Origin: Acinetobacter parvus DSM 16617 = CIP 108168
Lineage (GTDB): Bacteria; Pseudomonadota; Gammaproteobacteria; Pseudomonadales; Moraxellaceae
Length of the DNA stretch: 36,445 nucleotides
Direction of reading: 5' to 3'
Assembly (NCBI RefSeq): GCF_000368025.1
Contig: NZ_KB849212.1
Span: 773,989-810,433 of the forward strand
Within the stretch, counting starts at the first letter, position 1, and each line of letters begins with the position of its first letter. The notes below the pieces were generated by a model. It was given only the letters and a program-made list of their open reading frames with translations. It was not told the DNA's origin and searched no databases. A program made the position numbers and the translations under genes. This document shows positions 24,203 to 32,615 of this stretch, one piece after another.

Positions 24203-25999
24203 TTATTTCTTTTGTGTTGGAACAATATCCAGATATTGCCAATTGGTACTCATAATCGGATGTGCCTTAAAGCCCTGAATTTCAGGCTGAATGACCCAGT
24301 TACGGTTACGGGTATCCTGTAGCACCCACGGATTGTCCGCTTCAATTTGTCGGCTCATTTTTTCATAAAACGGCATACGTTGATCAGGCGGTAATTTCAT
24401 TGCATTTTGATAGAGCGCATCATAGGCTACGGATTGATAACAGGATAAATTGCCTCGACCAACATTCGCCCCATAAAGTAGTTGAGCAAAATTTTCTCCC
24501 TCTGGATAATCGGCGTGCCACGCACCGCCCCACATCATATATTTACATTGAAAAGCAGCCTTGAGGTTGTCAGCAAAATTACTGACCTTAAAATCTGCCC
24601 GAATCCCAATCGCATCCAGCCCCTTTTTCCACAGTTCTGAATAAATCACAGAAGACGAACTACTTTCAGTATTAATTTTAAGGGTTAAAGGCTTGCCATT
24701 TGGGAACGTGCGATAACCATCTGCCGCCTTTTTATAGCCAAAATGATCCAGCAACTTATTCGCCAAGACAGGGTTATAACCAATGCTACTGCGATAATCT
24801 GGATTATGACCATTGACGCCAGCAGGCACCAGCATTTCAGCCTTAACCGCCTGCCCTTTACGCAGAATACGAATATACTCATTCATATTCAATGACATGG
24901 CAATCGCCCGTCTTAATGCAATTTTATCCAGACTACTGCCACCCACCACAGGATCACGCATGTTAAACATGGTGTAGGTGACTTCTGCTTCCTTATTGGC
25001 ATACAGGCGAATGCCCTTTTTCTGCATCTCCGCATTCAGTTGATTGTTTTGGTCTAAGGCTTTGGCAATAGCATTAGCCGTTAAGCTATCAAAATCAAGT
25101 TGTTTGGACTGAAATGCCAGCCAGCGTGATTGTTCTTCTTCAATAATACTGACCGTCACTTTGCCAATTTGTGGCATGTGTTTACCACTCATTTGCTTGA
25201 CCAGTTGATTATCCCAAGCCGTGCCTGTGGATTTAAAATTCCAGATAAAACCACGATAATCAGGATTGGCGACCAGCTCGATTTTACTGCGAGGAACATA
25301 TTTACCCAGCATATAAGGCCCTGTGCCGACAGGGTGCATACCGATACGATCTTTATAGTATTCAACTACTTCCCGAGCCGTTGCGCCAAAGGTGCTATAG
25401 GCAAGAATATAGGGGAAATTATAATCAGGCTGGGTGAGGGTAAATTGAATGGTATATTTGTCGAGGGCTTTTACTCCCTCAATCGGTGCATCGTAATCAA
25501 ATTTTCCTGTCTTGTTGGCTTGCTCCACCAGTGCATTTGCACCAAGCAATTTATTGTCAATAAAGGAAAAAGATGGCGCATGATTCTTTGGATCAAGAAT
25601 ACGCTTTACCGCATAGACATAATCCTCAGCGACCAGTTCCCGTCGCTTGCCTTTAAATGCAGGATCATCGGTAAAGTAGATGCCTGGCTTGATTTTAAAG
25701 GTGTAGACCTGTCCATTTTTTTTGATCACTGGCAAGCTCTGAGCTGTTGCAGGCACTAGCTTGACTGGATTTGCCAAGTAATCATATTGAAGCAATCTTT
25801 CAAAAATTACATCAGCAATATTACCACTATAAAAATTGGAGGTTTTCACCATATCAAAACCATCATCAGGTGCAGGAAACGCCACCCGCAGCACCTTGTC
25901 AGCTTGGGCAGGAGTCTTTGCATGGCTGACTGGCATCCCTGTAATCATGACCGCAATTAAGGCGACCTTTAAAAATTGAGGCTTCAATGTAATGCTCAT
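24203..25999 (-). CDS. Peptide ABC transporter substrate-binding protein (first)
   Basis: A 598-residue SBP_bac_5 periplasmic protein that delivers a substrate, probably peptide, to the permease. The signal peptide ends near HA-KTPAQADKVL (residue 27). Motifs shared with the downstream paralogue include FPAPDDGFD, KPGIYFTDDPAFKGKRREL, HPVGTGPYMLGKY and WHADYPEGENFAQLLYG. The first gene of the operon, probably with its promoter in the 182-bp gap 26000-26181. A close AGGAT precedes ATG. Possible partition of peptide specificity between the two paralogues is inference. Confidence 0.92.
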   Translation of the reverse strand: MSITLKPQFLKVALIAVMITGMPVSHAKTPAQADKVLRVAFPAPDDGFDMVKTSNFYSGNIADVIFERLLQYDYLANPVKLVPATAQSLPVIKKNGQVYTFKIKPGIYFTDDPAFKGKRRELVAEDYVYAVKRILDPKNHAPSFSFIDNKLLGANALVEQANKTGKFDYDAPIEGVKALDKYTIQFTLTQPDYNFPYILAYSTFGATAREVVEYYKDRIGMHPVGTGPYMLGKYVPRSKIELVANPDYRGFIWNFKSTGTAWDNQLVKQMSGKHMPQIGKVTVSIIEEEQSRWLAFQSKQLDFDSLTANAIAKALDQNNQLNAEMQKKGIRLYANKEAEVTYTMFNMRDPVVGGSSLDKIALRRAIAMSLNMNEYIRILRKGQAVKAEMLVPAGVNGHNPDYRSSIGYNPVLANKLLDHFGYKKAADGYRTFPNGKPLTLKINTESSSSSVIYSELWKKGLDAIGIRADFKVSNFADNLKAAFQCKYMMWGGAWHADYPEGENFAQLLYGANVGRGNLSCYQSVAYDALYQNAMKLPPDQRMPFYEKMSRQIEADNPWVLQDTRNRNWVIQPEIQGFKAHPIMSTNWQYLDIVPTQKK

Positions 26000-26181
26000 A
26001 TCCTGATTTTTAATCCATATCCAGCTTTTCGCCAGTATTCAGGTGTATTGATGAATTTGCTTTTATGGACTCCATCATTCTATATTTTTGCAAAAGAATC
26101 AATGAATTAATATTTTCAACATTTGATTAAAATATGATATTGTTTTATAATAAGTTTTTATTTCATTAATCATTGTCAGAA

Positions 26182-26823
26182 TTAAAACTTTTCCAATTCA
26201 ATCCATTCTGCTTCAGGAAAATGCTTTGCCAAATAAGCTTTTAAATAATCTGCGGTATCTTTCGAAATAAGCGGATCTTTCGACTCATCCTTTAAGTTAT
26301 ATACCAAAGCATGCAAACTCAAACCACGATGTTTTAAAGCCTCCAGACTCAATAAAGTATGATTAATACTACCCAAACGTCCAGAAGTGACCAGAATCAC
26401 AGGAAATTGATGTTCAGCAATATAATCAATAGTCAACAACTCTGTGGTTAAAGGCACCATCAAACCGCCCGCACCCTCTAACAATACTACATCAAAACGC
26501 TGAGCAAGCTCTTTAGTTGCAGCTTCGATCTTGGCAAAATCTAACTCACGCCCATCCAAACGTGTAGCTAAATGTGGCGAGGCAGGATAGCTAAAAATTT
26601 CAGGCATGGTCAATTTTTCATGATCTTCCTGAAACCAGCCACTGCCCATAATTTCACGATGCTTTTCAATATCTTCTGAACTATCTACATTCCCAGTTTG
26701 TACCAACTTCTGGGTGATAACACGCTGCCCTTGTTCAGTCCAAAGTTTGGCGAGATAACCAGTGGCATAAGTTTTCCCAATTTCTGTATCAATACCGCTG
26801 ACAAAATAAATTGCTGCACTCAT
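26182..26823 (-). CDS. bioD: ATP-dependent dethiobiotin synthetase
   Basis: BioD closes the ureido ring of dethiobiotin from 7,8-diaminopelargonic acid, CO2 and ATP. It has 213 residues. The P-loop GIDTEIGKTYATG is at 9-21, and LLEGAGGLMVPL is the second phosphate/substrate loop. CGGAGA precedes ATG 26823. The start overlaps the bioC stop (ATGA), and it is the last gene of bioA-F-C-D. The gap to the peptide operon shows no clear terminator. Confidence 0.95.
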   Translation of the reverse strand: MSAAIYFVSGIDTEIGKTYATGYLAKLWTEQGQRVITQKLVQTGNVDSSEDIEKHREIMGSGWFQEDHEKLTMPEIFSYPASPHLATRLDGRELDFAKIEAATKELAQRFDVVLLEGAGGLMVPLTTELLTIDYIAEHQFPVILVTSGRLGSINHTLLSLEALKHRGLSLHALVYNLKDESKDPLISKDTADYLKAYLAKHFPEAEWIELEKF

Positions 26824-27572
26824 GCTATTCTCCGTGCAATCACATAAATCGGATGATAAGTCAGACGGAAACCTTGCTCATCATGAAACTGTTGATAATC
26901 TGAATAAAACTGCTGTAACGATTGCTTGGTCCAGCGATGCGATTTTGCTGTTGCAGTCACCCCCGTCGCTTTTAAATGCTGCAATACAGATTTTGGATGA
27001 TCAAAATATAGATGTTTTTGCTCTTCTTCTATAAACACAATCTCAAAGCCACTTTCTTCAAGTTTCTGTTTCAGTACTTCACTGGAATAATAATTTAAGC
27101 CTTGCCCAGTCAGCTTTTTGATTTCAATTAAATTATTTTCACCAAATGTAGAGAAACCCAAATAGCCTTTCGGTTTTAAAGCATCATGAATTCGGTGCAA
27201 TAACTTAGGTAGATCAGTCATCCACTGTAATGCTGAACTAGAAATCACTGCATCTAAGGACTGTGGTAAAGTCAGCTGTTCAATATCTCCGATCAACCAA
27301 GCTATATTTTGAATCGTTGAAAAATGCTGTTCAACATCAGCATATAAATCATTTAAGAATAGCTGTTCAAACTGAAAATGAGTCTGAAATAAATGCGTTA
27401 GATTGCCTGAACCACAGCCAATCTCAAGCACAGAGGCTAAGTTCTGCGGACAATACACTTTAAGATATTCAAATAACTGTGCACTAATCTGTTTCTGTAC
27501 CACAGCATGTTCGACATAGCTTTGCCCTGCTTTGGCAAAACGTTGGGCAACCAGTGCTTTATCGATGCTCAC
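26820..27572 (-). CDS. bioC: Malonyl-ACP O-methyltransferase
   Basis: BioC methylates malonyl-ACP so that the fatty-acid enzymes can elongate it to pimeloyl-ACP methyl ester. It has 250 residues from GTG 27572. An in-frame GTG at 27578 abuts the TGGAG site, while 27572 has 6-nt spacing and overlaps the bioF stop as GTGA, as expected for coupling. The SAM-binding motif VLEIGCGSGNLT and the following DLYADVEQ motif are intact; the ALQWMTDLPKLL segment is typical of BioC. Confidence 0.93.
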   Translation of the reverse strand: MSIDKALVAQRFAKAGQSYVEHAVVQKQISAQLFEYLKVYCPQNLASVLEIGCGSGNLTHLFQTHFQFEQLFLNDLYADVEQHFSTIQNIAWLIGDIEQLTLPQSLDAVISSSALQWMTDLPKLLHRIHDALKPKGYLGFSTFGENNLIEIKKLTGQGLNYYSSEVLKQKLEESGFEIVFIEEEQKHLYFDHPKSVLQHLKATGVTATAKSHRWTKQSLQQFYSDYQQFHDEQGFRLTYHPIYVIARRIA

Positions 27573-28723
27573 AAACACTCCACTAGTTGTTGCAGTTCAT
27601 TTTTTTGCACCAAAGCGGTGAGCGAGATACGAAGACGTGAGCTATTTTGTGGCACCGTTGGTGGGCGTACTGGCATGGCATAAAAGCCTTGTTGTTGTAC
27701 ATAGCGTGCTTTTTCAATGGCCGCTTGGCTTTCACCCAAGATAATTGGAATGATATGACTGCTGGATGGACTCGAAAAACCTTTTGCAATCACCGCTTGC
27801 TGTAAATATTGACTGATCTCAGCCAAGTGCTGACGCTGTTGCTGCATGTTCAGCACTTTATTAAAAATAAAATCTGACCATGCCATCGAGATTGGAGGCA
27901 AAGCAGTACTAAAAATCAGTGGGCGCATTTTATTGATTAGATAATCACGCATGATTGAATCACAAATGATATAGCCGCCCACAGAAGCAATTGCCTTACC
28001 AAAGGTTCCAACCAAGAAATCAATCTGATCCAATACGCCATATTGTTCAGCACAGCCCAGACCTTGCCCCCCCCTGACACCGATCGCATGTGCTTCATCA
28101 ACATACAACATGGTTTTAGCAAATCGCTGTTTTAACTGTGCCAATGCTGCTAGATCAGTCTCATCACCATCCATACTAAAGATACTTTCAGTCACCACAA
28201 TAATGCGTTCAATTTGCTCATCTTGATGATACTTTTGCAATAATTGTTCCAGATGCTGCAAATCATTATGACGATAACGCACATATTGAGCATTCGATAA
28301 TCGAATGCCATCAATCATACTAGCATGCACCAGTTTATCGGCAAGAATAATAGTTTTGCTATCCGCTAATGCAGGCAAAATACCGATATTCATGTGATAG
28401 CCACTATTGAAAAGCAATGCAGCACGACCGAAAGTCTTGCTTAGGCTATTTTCAAATTGTTCATATTCTGCAAAATTACCCGTGAGCAAGCGTGACGAAG
28501 ATGAACTAAAGAGCGCCCGTTCAATTTTCAGCGTATCGAGAAATTCTTCTCTTAAACTTAAATCAGCGGCCAAGCCTAAATAATCATTGGATGCTAGGTT
28601 CAACATGGTTCGATCTTGGATGGTAATCCATTTTCCCTGCTGTTGATTTGCAGTAAATTGACGAAAATTACCTTGCTGTTTAAGCTGGTCAAGCTGCTCG
28701 GCATAATGATCAAGCAAGGACAT
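27569..28723 (-). CDS. bioF: 8-amino-7-oxononanoate synthase
   Basis: A PLP enzyme condensing pimeloyl-ACP (or CoA) with alanine. It has 384 residues, class II aminotransferase fold (alpha-oxoamine synthase). The glycine/His cofactor region includes NSGYHMNIGI, YVDEAHAIG binds PLP, and the Schiff-base Lys is in GTFGKAIASVGGY. Its ATG overlaps the bioA stop by 14 nt, with AAGGAG inside the bioA end. It is the second gene in bioA-F-C-D. Confidence 0.96.
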   Translation of the reverse strand: MSLLDHYAEQLDQLKQQGNFRQFTANQQQGKWITIQDRTMLNLASNDYLGLAADLSLREEFLDTLKIERALFSSSSSRLLTGNFAEYEQFENSLSKTFGRAALLFNSGYHMNIGILPALADSKTIILADKLVHASMIDGIRLSNAQYVRYRHNDLQHLEQLLQKYHQDEQIERIIVVTESIFSMDGDETDLAALAQLKQRFAKTMLYVDEAHAIGVRGGQGLGCAEQYGVLDQIDFLVGTFGKAIASVGGYIICDSIMRDYLINKMRPLIFSTALPPISMAWSDFIFNKVLNMQQQRQHLAEISQYLQQAVIAKGFSSPSSSHIIPIILGESQAAIEKARYVQQQGFYAMPVRPPTVPQNSSRLRISLTALVQKNELQQLVECL

Positions 28724-30005
28724 TGCTATGCGCTCCTTGCATATTTTTTACCACTTCACTCATCTGTGCTAATAAATAATGGAGTTCCTCATCTGTGATC
28801 ACATACGGCGGCATCACATAGACCAATTTTCCAAATGGTCGCACCCAAATACCCCGTTCAACGAACTGTTGCTGCAAGGTTTTCATATCAACACTAGAGG
28901 TTAATTCAACCACTCCAATCGCACCTAATACACGTACATCTGCAACATGATCAAGTTCTACTAAATCACTTAATTGCTCAACAAGGATCTTTTCAATACG
29001 TTGAATATTGCTCTGCCAATCTTGCTCAACCAATAATTGGGTACTTCTTAAAGCAACAGCACAAGCCAATGGATTCGCCATAAAGGTTGGGCCATGCATA
29101 AATACGCCTGCTTCGCCACGACTAATGGTTTCAGCCACTTGTTTAGTCGTTAATGTTGCAGACAAAGTCATATAACCACCTGTTAAGCCTTTACCAATAC
29201 ACATGATGTCTGGCTCAACTTGCGCATGTTCCCAAGCAAACATTTTACCTGTACGTCCAAAACCTGTCGCAATCTCATCAAAGATCAGCAATAAATTGTA
29301 TTGCTTACATAAAGCTTTGGCCTGACGTAAATATTCAGGATGATAAAAACGCATCCCACCTGCACCCTGAACAATTGGCTCGATAATCAATGCGGCAATA
29401 CTCTGATGATGCTGTTCGATCTGCTGTTTGAGCTCTTGAATATCTTGTGGATCCCATTCACCATCGAAGCGACTTTGTGGCGCGGGTACAAAGATTCGAT
29501 TCGGTAAACTACTGCCAAAAATCTGATGCATTCCTGTGACAGGATCACACACAGACATCGCATTCCAAGTATCACCATGATAGCCAGAACGTGTAGTAAT
29601 AAAATTGGTTTTCTCAGGTTGATTCAATGCAGCCCAATACTGCACTGCCATTTTTAAAGCCACTTCAACTGAAACCGAACCTGAGTCAGCATAGAAAATT
29701 TTATCTAAACTCGGCGGCGTAATTTTTAATAATAATTTGCCCAATCCAATTGCAGGTTCATGGGTTAGACCACCGAACATGATATGCGCCATGCTCTGCA
29801 ATTGATCTGTAACCGCTTGGTTCAGTTCAGGATGGTTATAGCCATGAATCGCACACCACCATGACGACATGCCATCAACCAAAGTTCGACCATCTTCTAA
29901 TTCAATTCTTGCACCGTAAGCACGTTTGACTTTAAAGCTTGGTAGTGGATTTAACATTGAAGTATAGGGATGCCATATATGTTCTAAATCAAATGGGTCT
30001 GTCAT
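28710..30005 (-). CDS. bioA: Adenosylmethionine-8-amino-7-oxononanoate aminotransferase
   Basis: BioA transfers an amino group from S-adenosylmethionine to 8-amino-7-oxononanoate, giving diaminopelargonic acid. It has 431 residues in a class III aminotransferase fold. The start DPFDLEHIWHPYTSM, the substrate-binding SSWWCAIHGYNHPELN, IFDEIATGFGRTG and the PLP Lys in CIGKGLTGGYMTLS are all BioA hallmarks. It is the first gene of the operon. No E. coli-type BirA operator or BioR box was found upstream, so control is unknown. Confidence 0.96.
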   Translation of the reverse strand: MTDPFDLEHIWHPYTSMLNPLPSFKVKRAYGARIELEDGRTLVDGMSSWWCAIHGYNHPELNQAVTDQLQSMAHIMFGGLTHEPAIGLGKLLLKITPPSLDKIFYADSGSVSVEVALKMAVQYWAALNQPEKTNFITTRSGYHGDTWNAMSVCDPVTGMHQIFGSSLPNRIFVPAPQSRFDGEWDPQDIQELKQQIEQHHQSIAALIIEPIVQGAGGMRFYHPEYLRQAKALCKQYNLLLIFDEIATGFGRTGKMFAWEHAQVEPDIMCIGKGLTGGYMTLSATLTTKQVAETISRGEAGVFMHGPTFMANPLACAVALRSTQLLVEQDWQSNIQRIEKILVEQLSDLVELDHVADVRVLGAIGVVELTSSVDMKTLQQQFVERGIWVRPFGKLVYVMPPYVITDEELHYLLAQMSEVVKNMQGAHSNVLA

Positions 30006-30095
30006 CCTTTACCTCTGTAAATTCAATATTTAACGATGTGCTCTACAGTGTCATTCCGAGTACTCACCCAATTTCAGGATAAGCCTTCAGCTGTA

Positions 30096-30199
30096 CTTAC
30101 TTTTCAAAGATGAAAAGTAAGCAAAAATCTTTTGTTAGGCTGATGGCACATCCTTGATGCCACAGCCTAACGGCGACATCCATGTCGCCTCCACGATAG
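30096..30199 (-). repeat. Three-hairpin intergenic repeat, copy 2
   Basis: On the minus strand the order of hairpins is as in the copy at 22207-22312: GGCGACAT-GG-ATGTCGCC; GTTAGGCTG...CAGCCTAAC with inner TGGCA/TGCCA; then CTTACTTTTCA-TCT-TTGAAAAGTAAG. Stem bases differ from copy 1 in pairs that keep base pairing. It fills the middle of the 312-bp gap between the bioH-like gene and bioA, same orientation as both. No coding sequence is visible in the rest of that gap. Confidence 0.88.
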
Positions 30200-30317
30200 C
30201 GAATATTAAAAGTAAATTTCAATAATGATTAGAACGTTCAATAAATCTCAACAGCTTTTTATCTTAAACTTGTCAAAATCTAAAATAAATTGCGATAACT
30301 TTCATTCCACCGCAAGA

Positions 30318-31046
30318 TTAAACAATCGGCTGAATAAAATCTTCAATTATTTGCACAGTCTGCTCAACCATAAAACATGGAAAACCATGTGATGCTTGAT
30401 CAAAAGAAATTATAGACAGGTTCTTTGTAGCTAAATTCTGGATATTTCGCATAATCTGGTAAGGAATTAATGCATCACTCTCTGCGAACACATGCAACTG
30501 TCTACCTTGATAATTTTTATACATCTCAACCAGATTTAATTGCTCTAGCAACTTTAAACCTTGTCTAAGCAATGCAATCGGTTGTGGACGAATCAATCTC
30601 TGCATAGCCACGAAGTCTTTTTTTGCCGAACTTGTACCTTGACAGACCAATAAGCCAAAACGTTTTAAGGTGGTAATCGCATCCTGTTCAAATGACTGTT
30701 TAAATGCAAAGAAAGTTTCAATTGGCATCGCGGTGGTCCAATCTGCTTGAGCCACAAAACATGGATTCGACGCTAAAGTGATTAAAGCTTTCTGCTCATT
30801 GTATTGTTGTTGGATTTGATTAACCAGTAAGGTTGCCAGTTGTCCGCCAAGCGACCACCCAACAATCACATCAAAATTACGTGCAAACTCAACTTGTTGT
30901 CCTAACACTTCATTATCCAAAGCATTAAAAATATTAATTCGCTCAACGCTATGTCCGTTTTGTTCTAAAGCCTCATGTAAAGGTTTTAATAATTCGGCAC
31001 CACCGCCCCATCCAGTAATGAGTAGAATCTTTTTAGACAAATGCAT
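30318..31046 (-). CDS. bioH: Probable pimeloyl-ACP methyl ester carboxylesterase BioH
   Basis: BioH removes the methyl ester from pimeloyl-ACP methyl ester, which ends the BioC-started chain. It has 242 residues in an alpha/beta-hydrolase fold. The oxyanion region ITGWGGGAELLKPL opens the protein, the nucleophile Ser lies in GWSLGG, the Asp is in FAESDALIPY and the His in QASHGFP. TLASNPCF and the length match E. coli BioH (256 residues). It lies upstream of bioA on the same strand, separated by a repeat. Other esterases such as BioG, BioK or BioV can fill this role, so the name is likely but not proven. Confidence 0.8.
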   Translation of the reverse strand: MHLSKKILLITGWGGGAELLKPLHEALEQNGHSVERINIFNALDNEVLGQQVEFARNFDVIVGWSLGGQLATLLVNQIQQQYNEQKALITLASNPCFVAQADWTTAMPIETFFAFKQSFEQDAITTLKRFGLLVCQGTSSAKKDFVAMQRLIRPQPIALLRQGLKLLEQLNLVEMYKNYQGRQLHVFAESDALIPYQIMRNIQNLATKNLSIISFDQASHGFPCFMVEQTVQIIEDFIQPIV

Positions 31047-31122
31047 CCCTTTACACTGATCAACTACTTTGTATAAAACATCGCATAGATTGGTTATTTT
31101 TTCTAGCTGACACGATTCAATT

Positions 31123-31131
31123 TGCTAAAAT
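31123..31131 (+). promoter_or_regulatory. Extended -10 box before the peroxiredoxin gene
   Basis: TGCTAAAAT combines a TG extension with a good -10 hexamer (TAAAAT). It lies 35 nt before the ATG. No clear -35 was seen, which extended -10 promoters tolerate. An in-frame TTG (31122) overlaps this box, so it is not a credible start. Confidence 0.4.
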
Positions 31132-31166
31132 ATGCGCTATTATTCCAACGATACTTTGAGATCACA

Positions 31167-31745
31167 ATGATGAATACGATAACGTCCAAAGTTCTTATTT
31201 TATGCAGTTCTCTTGTTTTGCTCAGTACACCAAGCCTAACCACAGCACAAAGCACATTATTCTCCAAACAAGATACCGCTCAAAAGCAATGGGTGGGACA
31301 ATCCGCGCCTGATTTCAAGTTGCAAGACCAGAAAGGTCAATGGCATACCCTCAGCCAATATAAAGGCAAATGGATTGTGCTATATTTCTACCCAAAAGAT
31401 AACACCGCTGGATGTACTCAAGAAGCGAATCAATTTAAATCACTTTATCCTCAATTCTTAAAGTCGAATGCAGTAATTTTGGGTGTGAGCTTGGATGATG
31501 TTACATCACACCAAAAATTTTCACAAAAGCTCGGTTTGCCTTTCCCAATTTTGGCAGATGAAAAAGGCGAACTTGCTGGAAAATTTGGCATTGTTAGAAA
31601 CCTTGGGATTACAAAAATTGCTAAACGTGAGAGTTTTTTGATTAATCCTCAAGGTGCAATTATGTATCACTACACGAGTGTGAATACGCAAACGCATGCG
31701 GATCAAGTATTAAAAGATTTAAAAGAAGCCCAAACTAAAAAATAA
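31167..31745 (+). CDS. Exported one-Cys peroxiredoxin (BCP/PrxQ family)
   Basis: A thiol peroxidase that reduces hydrogen peroxide and organic peroxides. From ATG 31167 it has 192 residues. An N-terminal signal peptide (ITSKVLILCSSLVLLSTPSLTTA, cut near residue 27) indicates the periplasm. The peroxidatic Cys83 lies in YPKDNTAGCTQEANQF. It is the only Cys after the signal, so the resolving Cys that PrxQ proteins carry five residues later is absent. A one-Cys mechanism with an external thiol partner is inferred. No partner is seen nearby. The shared terminator at 31751-31786 follows. Confidence 0.9.
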   Translation: MMNTITSKVLILCSSLVLLSTPSLTTAQSTLFSKQDTAQKQWVGQSAPDFKLQDQKGQWHTLSQYKGKWIVLYFYPKDNTAGCTQEANQFKSLYPQFLKSNAVILGVSLDDVTSHQKFSQKLGLPFPILADEKGELAGKFGIVRNLGITKIAKRESFLINPQGAIMYHYTSVNTQTHADQVLKDLKEAQTKK

Positions 31746-31750
31746 TTCAT

Positions 31751-31786
31751 AAATAAAAAACTCAGCATCTGCTGAGTTTTTTATTT
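31751..31786. terminator. Bidirectional terminator between peroxiredoxin and bfr
   Basis: The stem AAATAAAAAACTCAGC and its complement (16 bp) enclose a 4-nt loop, with T-rich runs at both ends. It lies between the convergent peroxiredoxin and bacterioferritin genes and probably serves both. Confidence 0.9.
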
Positions 31787-31797
31787 ATTCGTAAATC

Positions 31798-32262
31798 TTA
31801 AATTTGCGATTGAATATAATTTTGCAAACCAATTAATTCAATTAAACGCAATTGTTTTTCTAACCAATAGGTATGATCTTCTTCTGTGTCCGAAAGCTGC
31901 TGACGCAACATATCACGACTGATGTAATCACCTTTATCTTCACAAAGCTTAATGCCTGTCGCTAGTTTTTCACGCACATGGTATTCAAGTGCTAAATCAG
32001 CTTTTAAACAACTTACGACATCTGTACCCACATTGATGTCTTCACGATTCATATTAGGTTGAGCACCCAAAAATAAAACACGGCGAATGATTGAATCAGC
32101 ATGTGAAGCTTCTTCTTGCATTTCATGGTCAATACGCTCGTAAATCTTGCTCAAGCCCCAATCTTCATACATACGGGAATGGATTAAATATTGATCACGA
32201 GCAGCCAATTCACCGCCAATGAGCATATTTAAATAGTCGATGACTTCTGGATTGCCACGCAT
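31798..32262 (-). CDS. bfr: Bacterioferritin, haem-ligand Met replaced
   Basis: This iron-storage subunit forms a 24-mer shell and oxidises Fe(II) at a di-iron site. It has 154 residues. The ferroxidase ligands E18, E51, H54, E93 (E94 of E. coli), E127 and H130 are all present. The residue aligned with E. coli Met52, which binds haem between two subunits, is Ala52 (EEASHAD). Bacterioferritins lacking this Met normally do not bind haem as homodimers and may pair with a haem-binding partner, which is not in the window. No bfd gene is adjacent. It converges with the peroxiredoxin gene. Confidence 0.95.
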   Translation of the reverse strand: MRGNPEVIDYLNMLIGGELAARDQYLIHSRMYEDWGLSKIYERIDHEMQEEASHADSIIRRVLFLGAQPNMNREDINVGTDVVSCLKADLALEYHVREKLATGIKLCEDKGDYISRDMLRQQLSDTEEDHTYWLEKQLRLIELIGLQNYIQSQI

Positions 32263-32288
32263 AATACTTACTCCTATCGAATGACAAC

Positions 32289-32317
32289 ATTATGGTCAAT
32301 TTACACAATAATTGCAA
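32289..32317 (-). promoter_or_regulatory. Possible bfr promoter
   Basis: On the minus strand TTGCAA (32317-32312) is 17 nt from CATAAT (32294-32289), about 27 nt before the bfr start. No strong Fur box was recognised. The rest of the 353-bp gap (to 32615) shows no other gene; only A/T-rich DNA and the leader of the next gene are visible. Confidence 0.4.
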
Positions 32318-32615
32318 AACCAAAAGTGTGTAAGTTTATGATTTTTATAAAATTAAAATGAGAAACATACGCATTTACAGTTTTAATTCGCTCAATTTAT
32401 CTAATTAAAATAAGCCTTTGCACATTGGGCATAGCTTCACAACTCAATGAATTTAATCAAAATCCTTTATTTAGTTTTTTGTAACGGTTAGCAATGCTTC
32501 TTATTCCACTGCAATTTTGATCAAAAAACATTAAAAAATGACTGCTCGGCTGTTGTTTGTTTACACAAAATTCGGTAAATAACATCAATCACAAAAACAC
32601 AATGCGGAAATAACA

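Noticed and set aside
25130..25759. 209-codon open frame on the plus strand
   Set aside because: It lies opposite the first binding protein, whose reading frame has a clear family signature; no start site or family match was seen.
30006..30095. BirA operator before bioA
   Set aside because: No inverted TTGTAAACC-like half-sites were seen in this gap.
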